Source of the DNA: Rhodospirillales bacterium
GTDB lineage: Bacteria > Pseudomonadota > Alphaproteobacteria > BOG-932 > Roseiterribacteraceae
NCBI GenBank assembly: GCA_028291365.1
Contig: JAQGIE010000178.1
Location: 1-45,917 of the forward strand
Reading direction: 5' to 3'
DNA: 45,917 bases
This document shows positions 34,075-41,971 of the stretch, in pieces. The notes under the pieces are model-generated. The model was not told where the DNA came from. It searched no databases and worked only from the letters and a program-made list of their open reading frames with translations. Positions within the stretch are counted from its first letter, which is position 1. Every line of letters begins with the position of its first letter. A program made the position numbers and the translations under genes.

Positions 34075-35850
34075 TCAGACCGCCTCGCTGTCGAAGGCGC
34101 GTAGCGTCGTGTGGGCGCTGGTCATGGGTCCGTACAGACCATGCGCCTGCGGCACGAGCTGTTCGGCGAAGAAGCGCGCGGTGAGCAGCTTGCGTTGCAG
34201 GAACGCGTTGCCACCCTGCGCCAGGCCTTGCGCCGCCGCCGCCGCGGCGCGCGCCATTTCCACCCCGCCCGCCACCAACCCGACCGCGCGCAGATAGGCC
34301 ACCGCGCCGGCCGAGGCGGCCCACGCATCCTGCTTGCCGGTCGCGACCATCCACTCGGTCGCGCGCTGCACCAGATCCAGCCCTTCGCCGACCCGGTCGC
34401 GGATCGCGGACAGGTCGTCGCCCGGCAGCGAGCCCAGCGCGGCGACGTCGCGCCGTGCGCTGGCGAGCCACGCGCCCAGCGCACGTCCCTCGTCGCGCAC
34501 GACTTTGCGAAAGGCGAGATCGTTGGCCTGGATGCCGTTGGTGCCTTCGTAGATCGGCAGGATGCGCGCGTCGCGATAATGCTGCGCGGCGCCGGTTTCT
34601 TCGATGAAGCCCATGCCGCCATGCACCTGCACGCCGAGCGAGGCGACTTCGACGCCGATATCGGTCGACCAGGCCTTGACGATCGGGGTCAGAAAATCGA
34701 CTTCGGCCTGGGCTGCGGAATCGTGCGCCGCATGGGCGCCGTCATAGGCGGCAAAGGCGCGCAACGACAGGGCGCGCGACGCTTCGGTCAGCGCGCGCAT
34801 CGTCACCAGCATGCGACGCACGTCGGGATGTTCGATGATGGCGACCGGGCCGGTGCTCTTCCCGTCGAGTCCTTTTCCCTGCACGCGCTGCAGCGCGTAG
34901 TCGCGCGCCTGCTGGTAGGCGCGTTCGGCGATCGCGACGCCCTGCAGTCCCACCGACAGGCGCGCATTGTTCATCATGGTGAACATGTATTCGAGGCCAC
35001 GCCCTTCTTCGCCGACCAGATCGGCGGTGGCGCCGTCATTGTCGCCATACGCCATGACCGCGGTGGGCGATGCGTGAATGCCCATCTTGTGTTCGAGCGA
35101 CACGCAGCGGAGATCGTTGCGCACGCCCAGCGAACCGTCGCCGGCGACGAGAAATTTCGGCGCGATGAACAGCGAGATTCCCTTGACGCCGGCCGGCGCG
35201 TCGGGCGTGCGCGCCAGCACCATATGCACGATGTTCTCGCTGAGATCGTGCTCGCCATAGGTGATGAAGATCTTCTGCCCGTAGAGGCGATAGGTGCCGT
35301 CGCCGTTGCGTTCGGCCCTGGTGCGCACGGCGCCGAGATCCGAACCTGCCTGCGGTTCGGTGAGATTCATCGTGCCGGTCCAGACGCCTTCGATCAGCTT
35401 GGGCAGATAGATCCGCTTCTGCGCATCCGAACCGTGCACGAGCAGCGCGTCGACCGCGCCCTGGCTCAACATCGGACACAGGCCGAACGACAGCGAGGCC
35501 GACTGCCACATCTCGGCCAGCGTTGCCTGCACCGTCCAGGGCAGGCCCTGGCCACCGAATTCGACCGGGAACGGCACGGCGTTCCAGCCGCCGGCGACGA
35601 ATTGCCGGTACGCGTCGCGCCAGCCGTCGGGCGTGCGCACCACGCCGTTTTCGAGCCGCGAGCCCTGGCGGTCGCCCTGGACGTTGAGCGGTGCCAATAC
35701 GCCGCCGGCGAATTTCGCCGCCTCTTCCAGCACGGCGCCGACCAGCTCGTCCGAGACGTCTTCGTGTCCGGGCAACGCAGCAAGCCGGTCGTAGCCGACC
35801 AGATGCTCGAGCACGAAACGCATGTCGTCGACGGGCGCGGTATAGGTCAT
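34075..35850 (-). CDS. Acyl-CoA dehydrogenase, DmdC-like long form
   Basis: A 591-residue FAD enzyme, longer than the usual 380-400 residues because of a C-terminal domain. The N-terminal MTYTAPVDDMRFVLEHLVGY is typical of the long DmdC/AcdA-like group. FAD and substrate loops are LTEPQAGSDLGAVRTRAERN and FITYGEHDL, then VHGGMGFIEETGAAQHYRD. The catalytic glutamate is expected in ILPIYEGTNGIQANDLAFRK. It would oxidise an acyl-CoA to the trans-2-enoyl-CoA; the substrate is unknown, and DmdC itself acts on methylmercaptopropionyl-CoA. ATG 35850 fits the family, with GAGAA upstream. It is divergent from the Tat-exported gene at 35970. Confidence 0.92.
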   Translation of the reverse strand: MTYTAPVDDMRFVLEHLVGYDRLAALPGHEDVSDELVGAVLEEAAKFAGGVLAPLNVQGDRQGSRLENGVVRTPDGWRDAYRQFVAGGWNAVPFPVEFGGQGLPWTVQATLAEMWQSASLSFGLCPMLSQGAVDALLVHGSDAQKRIYLPKLIEGVWTGTMNLTEPQAGSDLGAVRTRAERNGDGTYRLYGQKIFITYGEHDLSENIVHMVLARTPDAPAGVKGISLFIAPKFLVAGDGSLGVRNDLRCVSLEHKMGIHASPTAVMAYGDNDGATADLVGEEGRGLEYMFTMMNNARLSVGLQGVAIAERAYQQARDYALQRVQGKGLDGKSTGPVAIIEHPDVRRMLVTMRALTEASRALSLRAFAAYDGAHAAHDSAAQAEVDFLTPIVKAWSTDIGVEVASLGVQVHGGMGFIEETGAAQHYRDARILPIYEGTNGIQANDLAFRKVVRDEGRALGAWLASARRDVAALGSLPGDDLSAIRDRVGEGLDLVQRATEWMVATGKQDAWAASAGAVAYLRAVGLVAGGVEMARAAAAAAQGLAQGGNAFLQRKLLTARFFAEQLVPQAHGLYGPMTSAHTTLRAFDSEAV

Positions 35851-35969
35851 CGATGCTTCTCGCGATTGGATTGCGAAACCCGAACACACAATTTCGCGCG
35901 ACGGAAGCTAGACCGCGCCCGAGGCCGCGCGCAGCCTTGGCGCCGATTCGAAAGAAGAAGGAGGATCCC

Positions 35970-36977
35970 GTGCCCATCAGCCAATTCAGCCGCCGCACCT
36001 TGCTTGCCGGCGCCGCGACTGGACTCGTCGCCGCCAATCTACCGCTGCCGGCGCGCGCCGCATCGCGTATTCCGACGACGACGCAGCAAGGTGCAGGCTT
36101 CTACCGCTTCAAGATCGGCGCATTCGATGGGGCCGTGATCAGCGACGGCGTGTTCGAGCTCGGCGCGCCGGCGCCGCTCAGCCTCAACGCCAAACCCGGT
36201 GACGTCGAGCGCGCGCTGGAAGCTGCGGGCCAGCCGACCGACAAAGTCGGGCTGCATTGCAATTCCCTGCTCATCGATACCGGACGCGAGCTGGTGCTGG
36301 TCGATCCCGGGTCGGGTCCGCATTTCGGCCCCGCGCTCGGCAAGCTGGCGCAGAATCTGCGCAATGCCGGGATCGCGCCCGAGGCGATCGACCGGCTGAT
36401 CATCACGCACGCGCATCCCGATCACATCTGGGGATCGGTCGACGCCGAGTTCCGCGGCGCCTTCCCCAAGGCGCAGCTGCACCTGCCGGCGGCCGAGCTG
36501 GCGTTCTGGAGCGCGCCCAATGTCAGCCTGGGCATGACCAGGTTCCCGCCCGAGCAGCAGCGCCTGTTCATCACCAACACCCAGAAAGTGCTGACGACGT
36601 GGAAGGACCGCGTCGTCACCTTCCGCGCCGGCGACGAAGTCGTCCCGGGCGTCCGCTCGATCGCGACGCCGGGCCATACGGTCGGCCATGTCTCGCTGCG
36701 GTTCGATGGCGGCGGCGGCAACCAGCTCGTCTATACGGCCGACGTGGTCCACCACCATGTCACCGGCCTGCTGCACCCGGACTGGACGCCGATCTTCGAC
36801 CAGGACGCCGAGCAGGCCAAAACGACCCGGAAGAAATTGCTGACCAGCCTCGCCGCGGAGAAGGCGCGGCTGCTCGTCTATCACTTCCCCTTCCCGGGAA
36901 TTGGCCACGTGATCGGGGCGAAGCCCGCAGGAAGCTTCGCCTGGGCGCCTGAAAGCTGGGCCTGGGAGCCGGCCTGA
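35970..36977 (+). CDS. Tat-exported metallo-beta-lactamase-fold hydrolase
   Basis: A 335-residue MBL-fold protein. It starts at GTG 35970, five bases after a strong AAGGAGG, giving the twin-arginine signal SRRTLLAGAATGLVAANLPL with cleavage after ARA. The metal motif HxHxDH is in LIITHAHPDHIWGS, a third histidine is in ATPGHTVGHVSLR, the bridging aspartate in VYTADVVHHHV and the last histidine in LVYHFPFPGIGH. Tat export suggests that the protein folds with its metal in the cytoplasm. Close families include periplasmic lactonase- or N-acyl-homoserine-lactonase-like hydrolases, but the substrate cannot be read from sequence. It shares a 119-bp divergent promoter region with the acyl-CoA dehydrogenase gene. 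Confidence 0.92.
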   Translation: MPISQFSRRTLLAGAATGLVAANLPLPARAASRIPTTTQQGAGFYRFKIGAFDGAVISDGVFELGAPAPLSLNAKPGDVERALEAAGQPTDKVGLHCNSLLIDTGRELVLVDPGSGPHFGPALGKLAQNLRNAGIAPEAIDRLIITHAHPDHIWGSVDAEFRGAFPKAQLHLPAAELAFWSAPNVSLGMTRFPPEQQRLFITNTQKVLTTWKDRVVTFRAGDEVVPGVRSIATPGHTVGHVSLRFDGGGGNQLVYTADVVHHHVTGLLHPDWTPIFDQDAEQAKTTRKKLLTSLAAEKARLLVYHFPFPGIGHVIGAKPAGSFAWAPESWAWEPA

Positions 36978-37035
36978 CCCCGGCCCGATCGAGGCGGCGA
37001 GGTCTGGCACACGCCTTGCTGACCCAGGAGGCGTC

Positions 37036-37908
37036 ATGCAGACCTCGCACCTCGATCTGCCGCTCAAGCGCGGCGCCCAAGCCCCGGCCGACGTGGTCGC
37101 TGCGGTCCAGACCGCCAGCGCCAAGACCGGGGTCAATTTCTCGTATCTGATGCAGAAGGCCGGCGTCGAAAGCGGCTACGACGCCTCGGCCAAGGCCTCG
37201 AGCTCGAGCGCGACCGGTCTGTTCCAGTTCACCGAGCAGACCTGGCTGCGGATGGTCGCCGATCACGGCGCCGCCGACGGCTATGGCAAGTATGCGAGCG
37301 CGGTCCAGGAACGGGCTGACGGCAAGCTCTACGTTCCGGACCCGAAGCTGAATCAGGAAATTCTCGACCTCCGCAACGACCCGCGCGCCTCGGCGCTGAT
37401 GGCGGCGGAATATGCCCGCGACAATGCCGACGATTTGCAGGCCTCGGTCGGCGGCAAGGTCGGCACGACCGAACTCTACCTCGCCCATTTCCTGGGCTCG
37501 GGCGGCGCGGCCCAGTTCCTCAATGCGATGAAGGCGAACCCGTCGGCCCCGGCCGCGAGCGTGCTGCCGCAAGCCGCCGCCGCCAACAAGGCCGTCTTCT
37601 ATGACGACACCGGCCGGGCGAAGACGCTGAAAGAGGTCTACGACCGCTTCGCCGCAAAATTCGACAGCACCCCGGCAACCACGTTCACGGCGGTCGCCAG
37701 CAACAATACGGACGTGCTGTCCAACCGGTTCGGCAGGAGCCCGGACGCGCTGACCGACGCGGCCATTCCGGGCAGCAGCAAGACGCTGTCGCTCTACACG
37801 CTGCTGACCTTGGCGTCGCTCAACGTGCCGACCAACAGCGACGAATCAGGCCAGCGGAAAAAGGACGACCCGTTGCTGGGCGGCCGGACCTTCATCGCCG
37901 CCGCCTGA
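37036..37908 (+). CDS. Transglycosylase SLT-domain protein without a signal peptide
   Basis: A 290-residue protein. The SLT lysozyme-like fold is indicated by FSYLMQKAGVESGYDASAKA with the catalytic glutamate E45, then SSSATGLFQFTEQTWLRMVA (about 56-75), and AEYARDNADDLQ followed by TELYLAHFLGSGGAAQFLNA. It would cleave the glycan strand of peptidoglycan. The N-terminus MQTSHLDLPLKRG is not a signal peptide, so export by another route, for example flagellar or another machinery, is needed or the start is atypical. ATG 37036 has AGGAGG five bases upstream, making the start firm. The last 90 residues are low-complexity, without an identified domain. No flagellar genes are nearby. Confidence 0.85.
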   Translation: MQTSHLDLPLKRGAQAPADVVAAVQTASAKTGVNFSYLMQKAGVESGYDASAKASSSSATGLFQFTEQTWLRMVADHGAADGYGKYASAVQERADGKLYVPDPKLNQEILDLRNDPRASALMAAEYARDNADDLQASVGGKVGTTELYLAHFLGSGGAAQFLNAMKANPSAPAASVLPQAAAANKAVFYDDTGRAKTLKEVYDRFAAKFDSTPATTFTAVASNNTDVLSNRFGRSPDALTDAAIPGSSKTLSLYTLLTLASLNVPTNSDESGQRKKDDPLLGGRTFIAAA

Positions 37909-37923
37909 GCGGCCTGACGCGAA

Positions 37924-37958
37924 GCGCCAGCGCACGCGCTGCCGGCGCAATTTTGTTT
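37924..37958 (+). terminator. Probable terminator of the SLT gene
   Basis: GCGCC (37924-37928) pairs with GGCGC (37944-37948) and an inner AGCG/CGCT stem closes a four-base loop with a three-base bulge. AATTTTGTTT follows, 16 bp past the stop. Confidence 0.5.
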
Positions 37959-38125
37959 CCTCGTTGCGGCTGAGAAAACAAGCCCCCTCCAAAGCGAAGC
38001 TGCTAAGGTCCGCGCCCATCAGCGCGGCGGACGCCCGCGCATCTGGAACCAACGAGCGGTCGCGCCCTAGCCCCGTTAGACCGGGACATCGGGACACGGC
38101 CCCAAACCGGAAACGCCCCAGCCCC

Positions 38126-39382
38126 ATGACGATCTATACCGGCCCCGTCTTCGAGATGGCGCGCCAGCAATTTCAGGTCATTGCCGATTACCTCGAAATC
38201 CCGCACGACGAACGCGACCGCCTGCTCTATCCCAAGCGCGCCGTCACGGTGTCCTGCCCGATCCATCGCGACGACGGTTCGACCGCGGTGTTTCAGGGCT
38301 ACCGTGTGCAGCATCACCTGACGCTCGGGCCGACCAAGGGCGGCACGCGCTTCGCCAAGAATGTCGATATCGGCGAAATCGCCGCGCTGGCGATCTGGAT
38401 GAGCTGGAAATGCTCGCTGGCCGGCCTGCCCTATGGCGGCGCCAAAGGCGGCGTGACGGTCGATCCCTACGCCCTGTCGCGCCGCGAGCTCGAAGGCCTG
38501 TCGCGCCGTTACATGCAGGAGATGATCCCGTTCGTCGGCCCGCATACCGACGTGATGGCGCCCGACATGGGCACCAACGAGCAGGTCATGGCGTGGTTCA
38601 TGGATACCTACTCCATGTACCAGGGCCACACCGTCACCGAGATCGTCACCGGCAAGCCGGTGTCGTCGGGCGGCACCGAAGGTCGCCGTGAAGCGACCGG
38701 CCGCGGCGTCGTCTATCTGGTCGAACGCGCGCTCGATCGCCTGGGCATGAACCCGTCGGGTTCGACTGCGATCGTGCAGGGCTTCGGCAATGTCGGCTCG
38801 GTCACCGCGCTGACCTTCCAGCAGCACGGCACCAAAGTGCTCGGCGCCAGCGATCACACCTCGGCCTATTTCGATCCCAAGGGCCTCGACGTCGAGGCGA
38901 TGGACAAGTGGGTGCAGCAGCACGGCACGCTGCGCGGCTTCTCCAACGAACTCGCGATCGATCCGGAAGAGATGCTGCTGCAGAAATGCGACATCCTCGT
39001 TCCGGCCGCGGTCGAGCGCGTCATCAACGCCGACAATGCGGGCAAGCTGCAGTGCCGCGTGCTGGCCGAAGGCGCCAACGGTCCGACCACGCCCGATGCC
39101 GACCTGATCCTCAATGAACGCGGCGACGTGTTCGTGATCCCGGACATTCTCGCCAACTCGGGCGGCGTGATCGTCAGCTATTTCGAATGGGTGCAGGATC
39201 TGCAGCAGTTCTTCTGGGGCGAAGCGGAGGTCAACGACAAGTTGAACCGCGTGCTCGAGAAGGCCTTCACCCAGGTCATGCGCCGCGTCGACAAGGACAA
39301 GGTCCCGCATCGCACCGCCGCCATGGCGATCGGTGTCGAGAAAGTGCGCGACGCCAAGCGCACGCGCGGCCTGTTCCCGTAA
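38126..39382 (+). CDS. gdhA: Glutamate dehydrogenase (Glu/Leu/Phe/Val dehydrogenase family)
   Basis: A 418-residue enzyme interconverting glutamate and 2-oxoglutarate with ammonium. Substrate lysines K71 (GPTKGGTRF), K95 (WMSWKCSLAG) and catalytic K107 (PYGGAKGGV) are present, then DVMAPDMGTN and the Rossmann motif IVQGFGNVGSVTA. The length matches the short hexameric type used by many alphaproteobacteria, often NAD-dependent, but coenzyme preference is not read here. ATG 38126 is the family start; the in-frame extension to 37964 has no match. It is monocistronic or co-transcribed with the AraC gene 58 bp downstream. The 217-bp upstream gap has no confident promoter call. Confidence 0.95.
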   Translation: MTIYTGPVFEMARQQFQVIADYLEIPHDERDRLLYPKRAVTVSCPIHRDDGSTAVFQGYRVQHHLTLGPTKGGTRFAKNVDIGEIAALAIWMSWKCSLAGLPYGGAKGGVTVDPYALSRRELEGLSRRYMQEMIPFVGPHTDVMAPDMGTNEQVMAWFMDTYSMYQGHTVTEIVTGKPVSSGGTEGRREATGRGVVYLVERALDRLGMNPSGSTAIVQGFGNVGSVTALTFQQHGTKVLGASDHTSAYFDPKGLDVEAMDKWVQQHGTLRGFSNELAIDPEEMLLQKCDILVPAAVERVINADNAGKLQCRVLAEGANGPTTPDADLILNERGDVFVIPDILANSGGVIVSYFEWVQDLQQFFWGEAEVNDKLNRVLEKAFTQVMRRVDKDKVPHRTAAMAIGVEKVRDAKRTRGLFP

Positions 39383-39440
39383 GGAGCACGGGTCCGATCG
39401 TGGCGAGCGAAGCCCGAAGCGTGATCGGTCCCGCAAACAA

Positions 39441-40244
39441 ATGACTCGCGCGACGACGCTTCGGATCGGCAAACAGGCCGCTCTCGGCGTCGTCGCCGAG
39501 CGCCGCACGCTTGGCGGCGCGACGCTGGTCCGGCAGCATTACGCGCCGGGCACCAATCTGCCGCTTCACCGGCACGACGATTCCTATCTCTGCATCGTTC
39601 TCGACGGCTCGTACGAGGAGCGCGTCGCGGGCCGCACGCATGCGGCCACCACGGGAAGCGTGTTCGTCCACCCGGCCGGCGAAAGCCATGGCGATGCATT
39701 CGGTCGCGACGGGGCTGCCTGCCTCGACCTTCATCTCGAGGCGAATTTCGGCGGCTGGCGCCGCCTTGCCGCCGCGCCGCGCCAGCTGCGCCTGCCAGCG
39801 CTTGCCGCGTCCTTCGCACGCGAACTCGAGGCACGAGATTCGCTCGCAGGGTTCGCGCTCGAAGCCTTGACGCATGAGCTGCTCGGCGCGCTCGCGAACG
39901 CGCATCCAGACGCGCTCGGCGCACGCTGGGTCGCGCGTGTGCGGGCGGCGATGGACGACGACCCGGCGCATGACTGGAGCTTGGCCGAACTCGCCGCGAT
40001 CGCGTCGGTACATCCGATCCATGTCGCGCGGCAGTTCCGCCGCGACACCGGCCGCTCGGTACAGGCGCATCTGCGCGAACGGCGCCTGCTGCACGCAACC
40101 GCACTTCTGGCGCGCGGCGAAGCGCCGGCTGAGGTCGCCGCCGGCTGCGGCTATTGCGATCAGGCGCATCTGACCCGCGCGATGCAGCGTCGTCTGGGCA
40201 TCACGCCCGCCGCGCTGCGCCGCCGAGGCCGCACGTTCGCCTGA
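39441..40244 (+). CDS. AraC-family transcriptional regulator with cupin-like N-terminus
   Basis: A 267-residue regulator. The N-terminal half resembles an AraC cupin sensor (RQHYAPGTNLPLHRHDDSYL, GSVFVHPAGESHGDAF). The C-terminal half is a two-helix-turn-helix AraC domain: WSLAELAAIASVHPIHVARQ then FRRDTGRSVQAHLRERRLLH, and the second motif AEVAAGCGYCDQAHLTRAMQ then RRLGITPAALRR. The conserved glycines and the closing LGITPAALRR are intact. ATG 39441 begins the family-like sequence; the preceding frame overlaps gdhA. It is followed 38 bp later by the zincin-like protein gene, which may be its co-transcribed partner or target. The ligand is unknown. Confidence 0.92.
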   Translation: MTRATTLRIGKQAALGVVAERRTLGGATLVRQHYAPGTNLPLHRHDDSYLCIVLDGSYEERVAGRTHAATTGSVFVHPAGESHGDAFGRDGAACLDLHLEANFGGWRRLAAAPRQLRLPALAASFARELEARDSLAGFALEALTHELLGALANAHPDALGARWVARVRAAMDDDPAHDWSLAELAAIASVHPIHVARQFRRDTGRSVQAHLRERRLLHATALLARGEAPAEVAAGCGYCDQAHLTRAMQRRLGITPAALRRRGRTFA

Positions 40245-40282
40245 TCCAAGACGAACGCCGTCGCGCCAGCCAGACTGGCCTC

Positions 40283-41380
40283 ATGCGCATTGTTCTGCTC
40301 GCCCTCGCCGCCCTGTTGCCGCTGCTCGCCACGACGCCGTCGCGGGCCGCACTGAAGGCCGAACCGACGATCGTCTATGACACGCTGTGCCTGCTGGGCG
40401 TGCTCTCGGGCGATCCGTTCTATGTCCGCTTCTATCCTGCCGAGCGCGAGCGCTGGTGGAACGCGCTGCCGGACGACGCACGGCGCGCCGCCGAACGCAT
40501 CGTCGCGACCTTCAAACAGGACAACGGCATCACCAGCGCGTCGCTGACGCTTTGGTATTCGACCGTCGATCCGAGGACGCTCGACGATCTGATCGCGGCG
40601 GCTGGCGCGCCTGACCGGATCACCGACGCGATGCGGCCGCTGCAATGGTGGGACACGGACGCGGCGCGGCAGATCGAACAGACCGCGCCTGACGTCGCGA
40701 CGGTGGTGCGCGCGCTGAAGGCGGCGGGCTTCGCCGAATGGTGGGAAGCGGCCTTACGTCCGCAACTGGCGGCACGCGCGGCCGAAATCGAAGCGGCGGC
40801 GAAAAGCTTCGACCCGTCGGCCATGCTGGCGCTCACGCTGGGGCGCAAGCTGGCGCATCCCGACATCACGGTCGAAGTGCTGTACTTCGTGAAGCCGCAC
40901 GGGATCAGCATGACCGGCCAGCGCTATTTGACCGGCGCTGCCTATCCGATCCCGATCACGATCCGCACCGCGCTGCATGAATCGATGCATCCGCCGTTCG
41001 ACAGCAAGGATCCGCGCCTGTGGCAGGCGCTGGCGCCGCTGCGCCAGGATCCGGTGCTGATGCCGCGCATCGAGCATCACAATAAATCGTACGGCTACAA
41101 CACGTTTGAAGGCTTCGTCGAAGAAGACTGCGTCAAGGCGCTCGAACACACGATGGCCGAACGGCTCGGGCTGGGGATCGACGTCGCCGAGATGTGGCGC
41201 GCCAATGACGACGGCATGCATGTGCTGGCGCCGGTCGTGTACCGGCTGCTGCACGAGACCAGGTTCCTCGACGGCACGGAATCGTTCCAGGCCTGGCTGA
41301 TCCGCATGCTCGACAGCGGACGCATCAAGGTGGGCGAGATCCGGCCGATCGAAGGGGCGGCCTGGACGCCGACCGACTGA
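40283..41380 (+). CDS. Exported protein with HExxH zincin-like motif, function unknown
   Basis: A 365-residue protein with a signal peptide, MRIVLLALAALLPLLATTPS then RAA, so probably periplasmic. At residues 232-236 there is a HESMH sequence within TIRTALHESMHPPFDSKDPR, the HExxH signature of zinc metallopeptidases. About 40 residues on, NTFEGFVEEDCVKALEHT has glutamates that could supply the third ligand in a gluzincin arrangement. I do not recognise the family. Other features are tryptophan pairs (QWWDTDA, AEWWEAA) and a conserved-looking GHS-free C-terminal helix. ATG 40283 suits the signal peptide; an in-frame extension to 40154 overlaps the AraC gene. Enzyme activity is inference. Confidence 0.75.
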   Translation: MRIVLLALAALLPLLATTPSRAALKAEPTIVYDTLCLLGVLSGDPFYVRFYPAERERWWNALPDDARRAAERIVATFKQDNGITSASLTLWYSTVDPRTLDDLIAAAGAPDRITDAMRPLQWWDTDAARQIEQTAPDVATVVRALKAAGFAEWWEAALRPQLAARAAEIEAAAKSFDPSAMLALTLGRKLAHPDITVEVLYFVKPHGISMTGQRYLTGAAYPIPITIRTALHESMHPPFDSKDPRLWQALAPLRQDPVLMPRIEHHNKSYGYNTFEGFVEEDCVKALEHTMAERLGLGIDVAEMWRANDDGMHVLAPVVYRLLHETRFLDGTESFQAWLIRMLDSGRIKVGEIRPIEGAAWTPTD

Positions 41381-41470
41381 TCAGCGCCGGCCGGCCGCAT
41401 CAGCGGCGGCGGCGGCGTCAAACTGAGTTACGCGATCGGGCGCGCAGCTTGCCGAACTTGCCTGGGAATT

Positions 41471-41485
41471 GTTCGCTAAGCGAAC
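41471..41485. promoter_or_regulatory. Palindromic operator for the MarR regulator
   Basis: GTTCGCTAAGCGAAC is a perfect 7-1-7 inverted repeat, 13 bp before the marR-type start. Its size and position fit a MarR dimer site covering the promoter spacer, so self-repression is likely. Confidence 0.85.
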
Positions 41486-41491
41486 TATTAT
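41486..41491 (+). promoter_or_regulatory. Candidate -10 box (TATTAT) giving a leaderless transcript
   Basis: TATTAT directly follows the operator. A start seven bases on falls at the A of ATG 41498, and no Shine-Dalgarno precedes that ATG. The -35 is unclear (TTGCCT at 41458 is 22 bases away). Confidence 0.5.
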
Positions 41492-41497
41492 CCGCCC

Positions 41498-41971
41498 ATG
41501 CATGCCCCTGCCACGTTGCCGCCGCTGGCCCAGGATCTCGGCTTCCGGCTGTTTGACCTGTCCCGCGCGTTGCGCAGGCGGTTTCTCGCCCTGATCAAGG
41601 ATGACGGGATCGCCCTGACGCGGGCCGACTGGCAGGCGCTGTTCCATATCGAGCGCAATGAAGGGCTGAGCCAGGCACGCCTGGCGCAGCTGCTCGAGAT
41701 TGAACCGGTGACGCTGGTGAAACAGCTTGACCGGTTGCAGCAGGCGGGGCTGATCGAGCGCCGCGCGCATCCGAGCGACCGGCGCACCCATGCGCTGTAT
41801 CTCACCGATGATGCGGCGCCGTTGCTCGATCGCATGCACGCGATCGGGCAGCGCGTGCATGAAGAGGCGCTTGCCGAATTGAATCCCGAGGAACAGGCGA
41901 TGTTGGGCCGGTTGTTGCTGCGCGTCCGCGAAACGATTGTCGCCAGGCCGGAGGCGGAGGCCGGGTCGTGA
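41498..41971 (+). CDS. MarR-family transcriptional regulator of the RND operon
   Basis: A 157-residue winged-helix regulator. DNA-binding helix motif LSQARLAQLLEIEPVTLVKQ is followed by LDRLQQAGLIERRAHPSDRR with the wing arginines, and the C-terminal helix pair forms the dimer interface. It is the first gene of an operon with an RND adaptor and pump: the stop overlaps the adaptor start (GTGA at 41968-41971). A palindrome lies just upstream. By analogy with MarR/EmrR-type systems it would repress the operon until an antibiotic or phenolic ligand binds; the ligand is not known. Translation may be leaderless. Confidence 0.93.
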   Translation: MHAPATLPPLAQDLGFRLFDLSRALRRRFLALIKDDGIALTRADWQALFHIERNEGLSQARLAQLLEIEPVTLVKQLDRLQQAGLIERRAHPSDRRTHALYLTDDAAPLLDRMHAIGQRVHEEALAELNPEEQAMLGRLLLRVRETIVARPEAEAGS

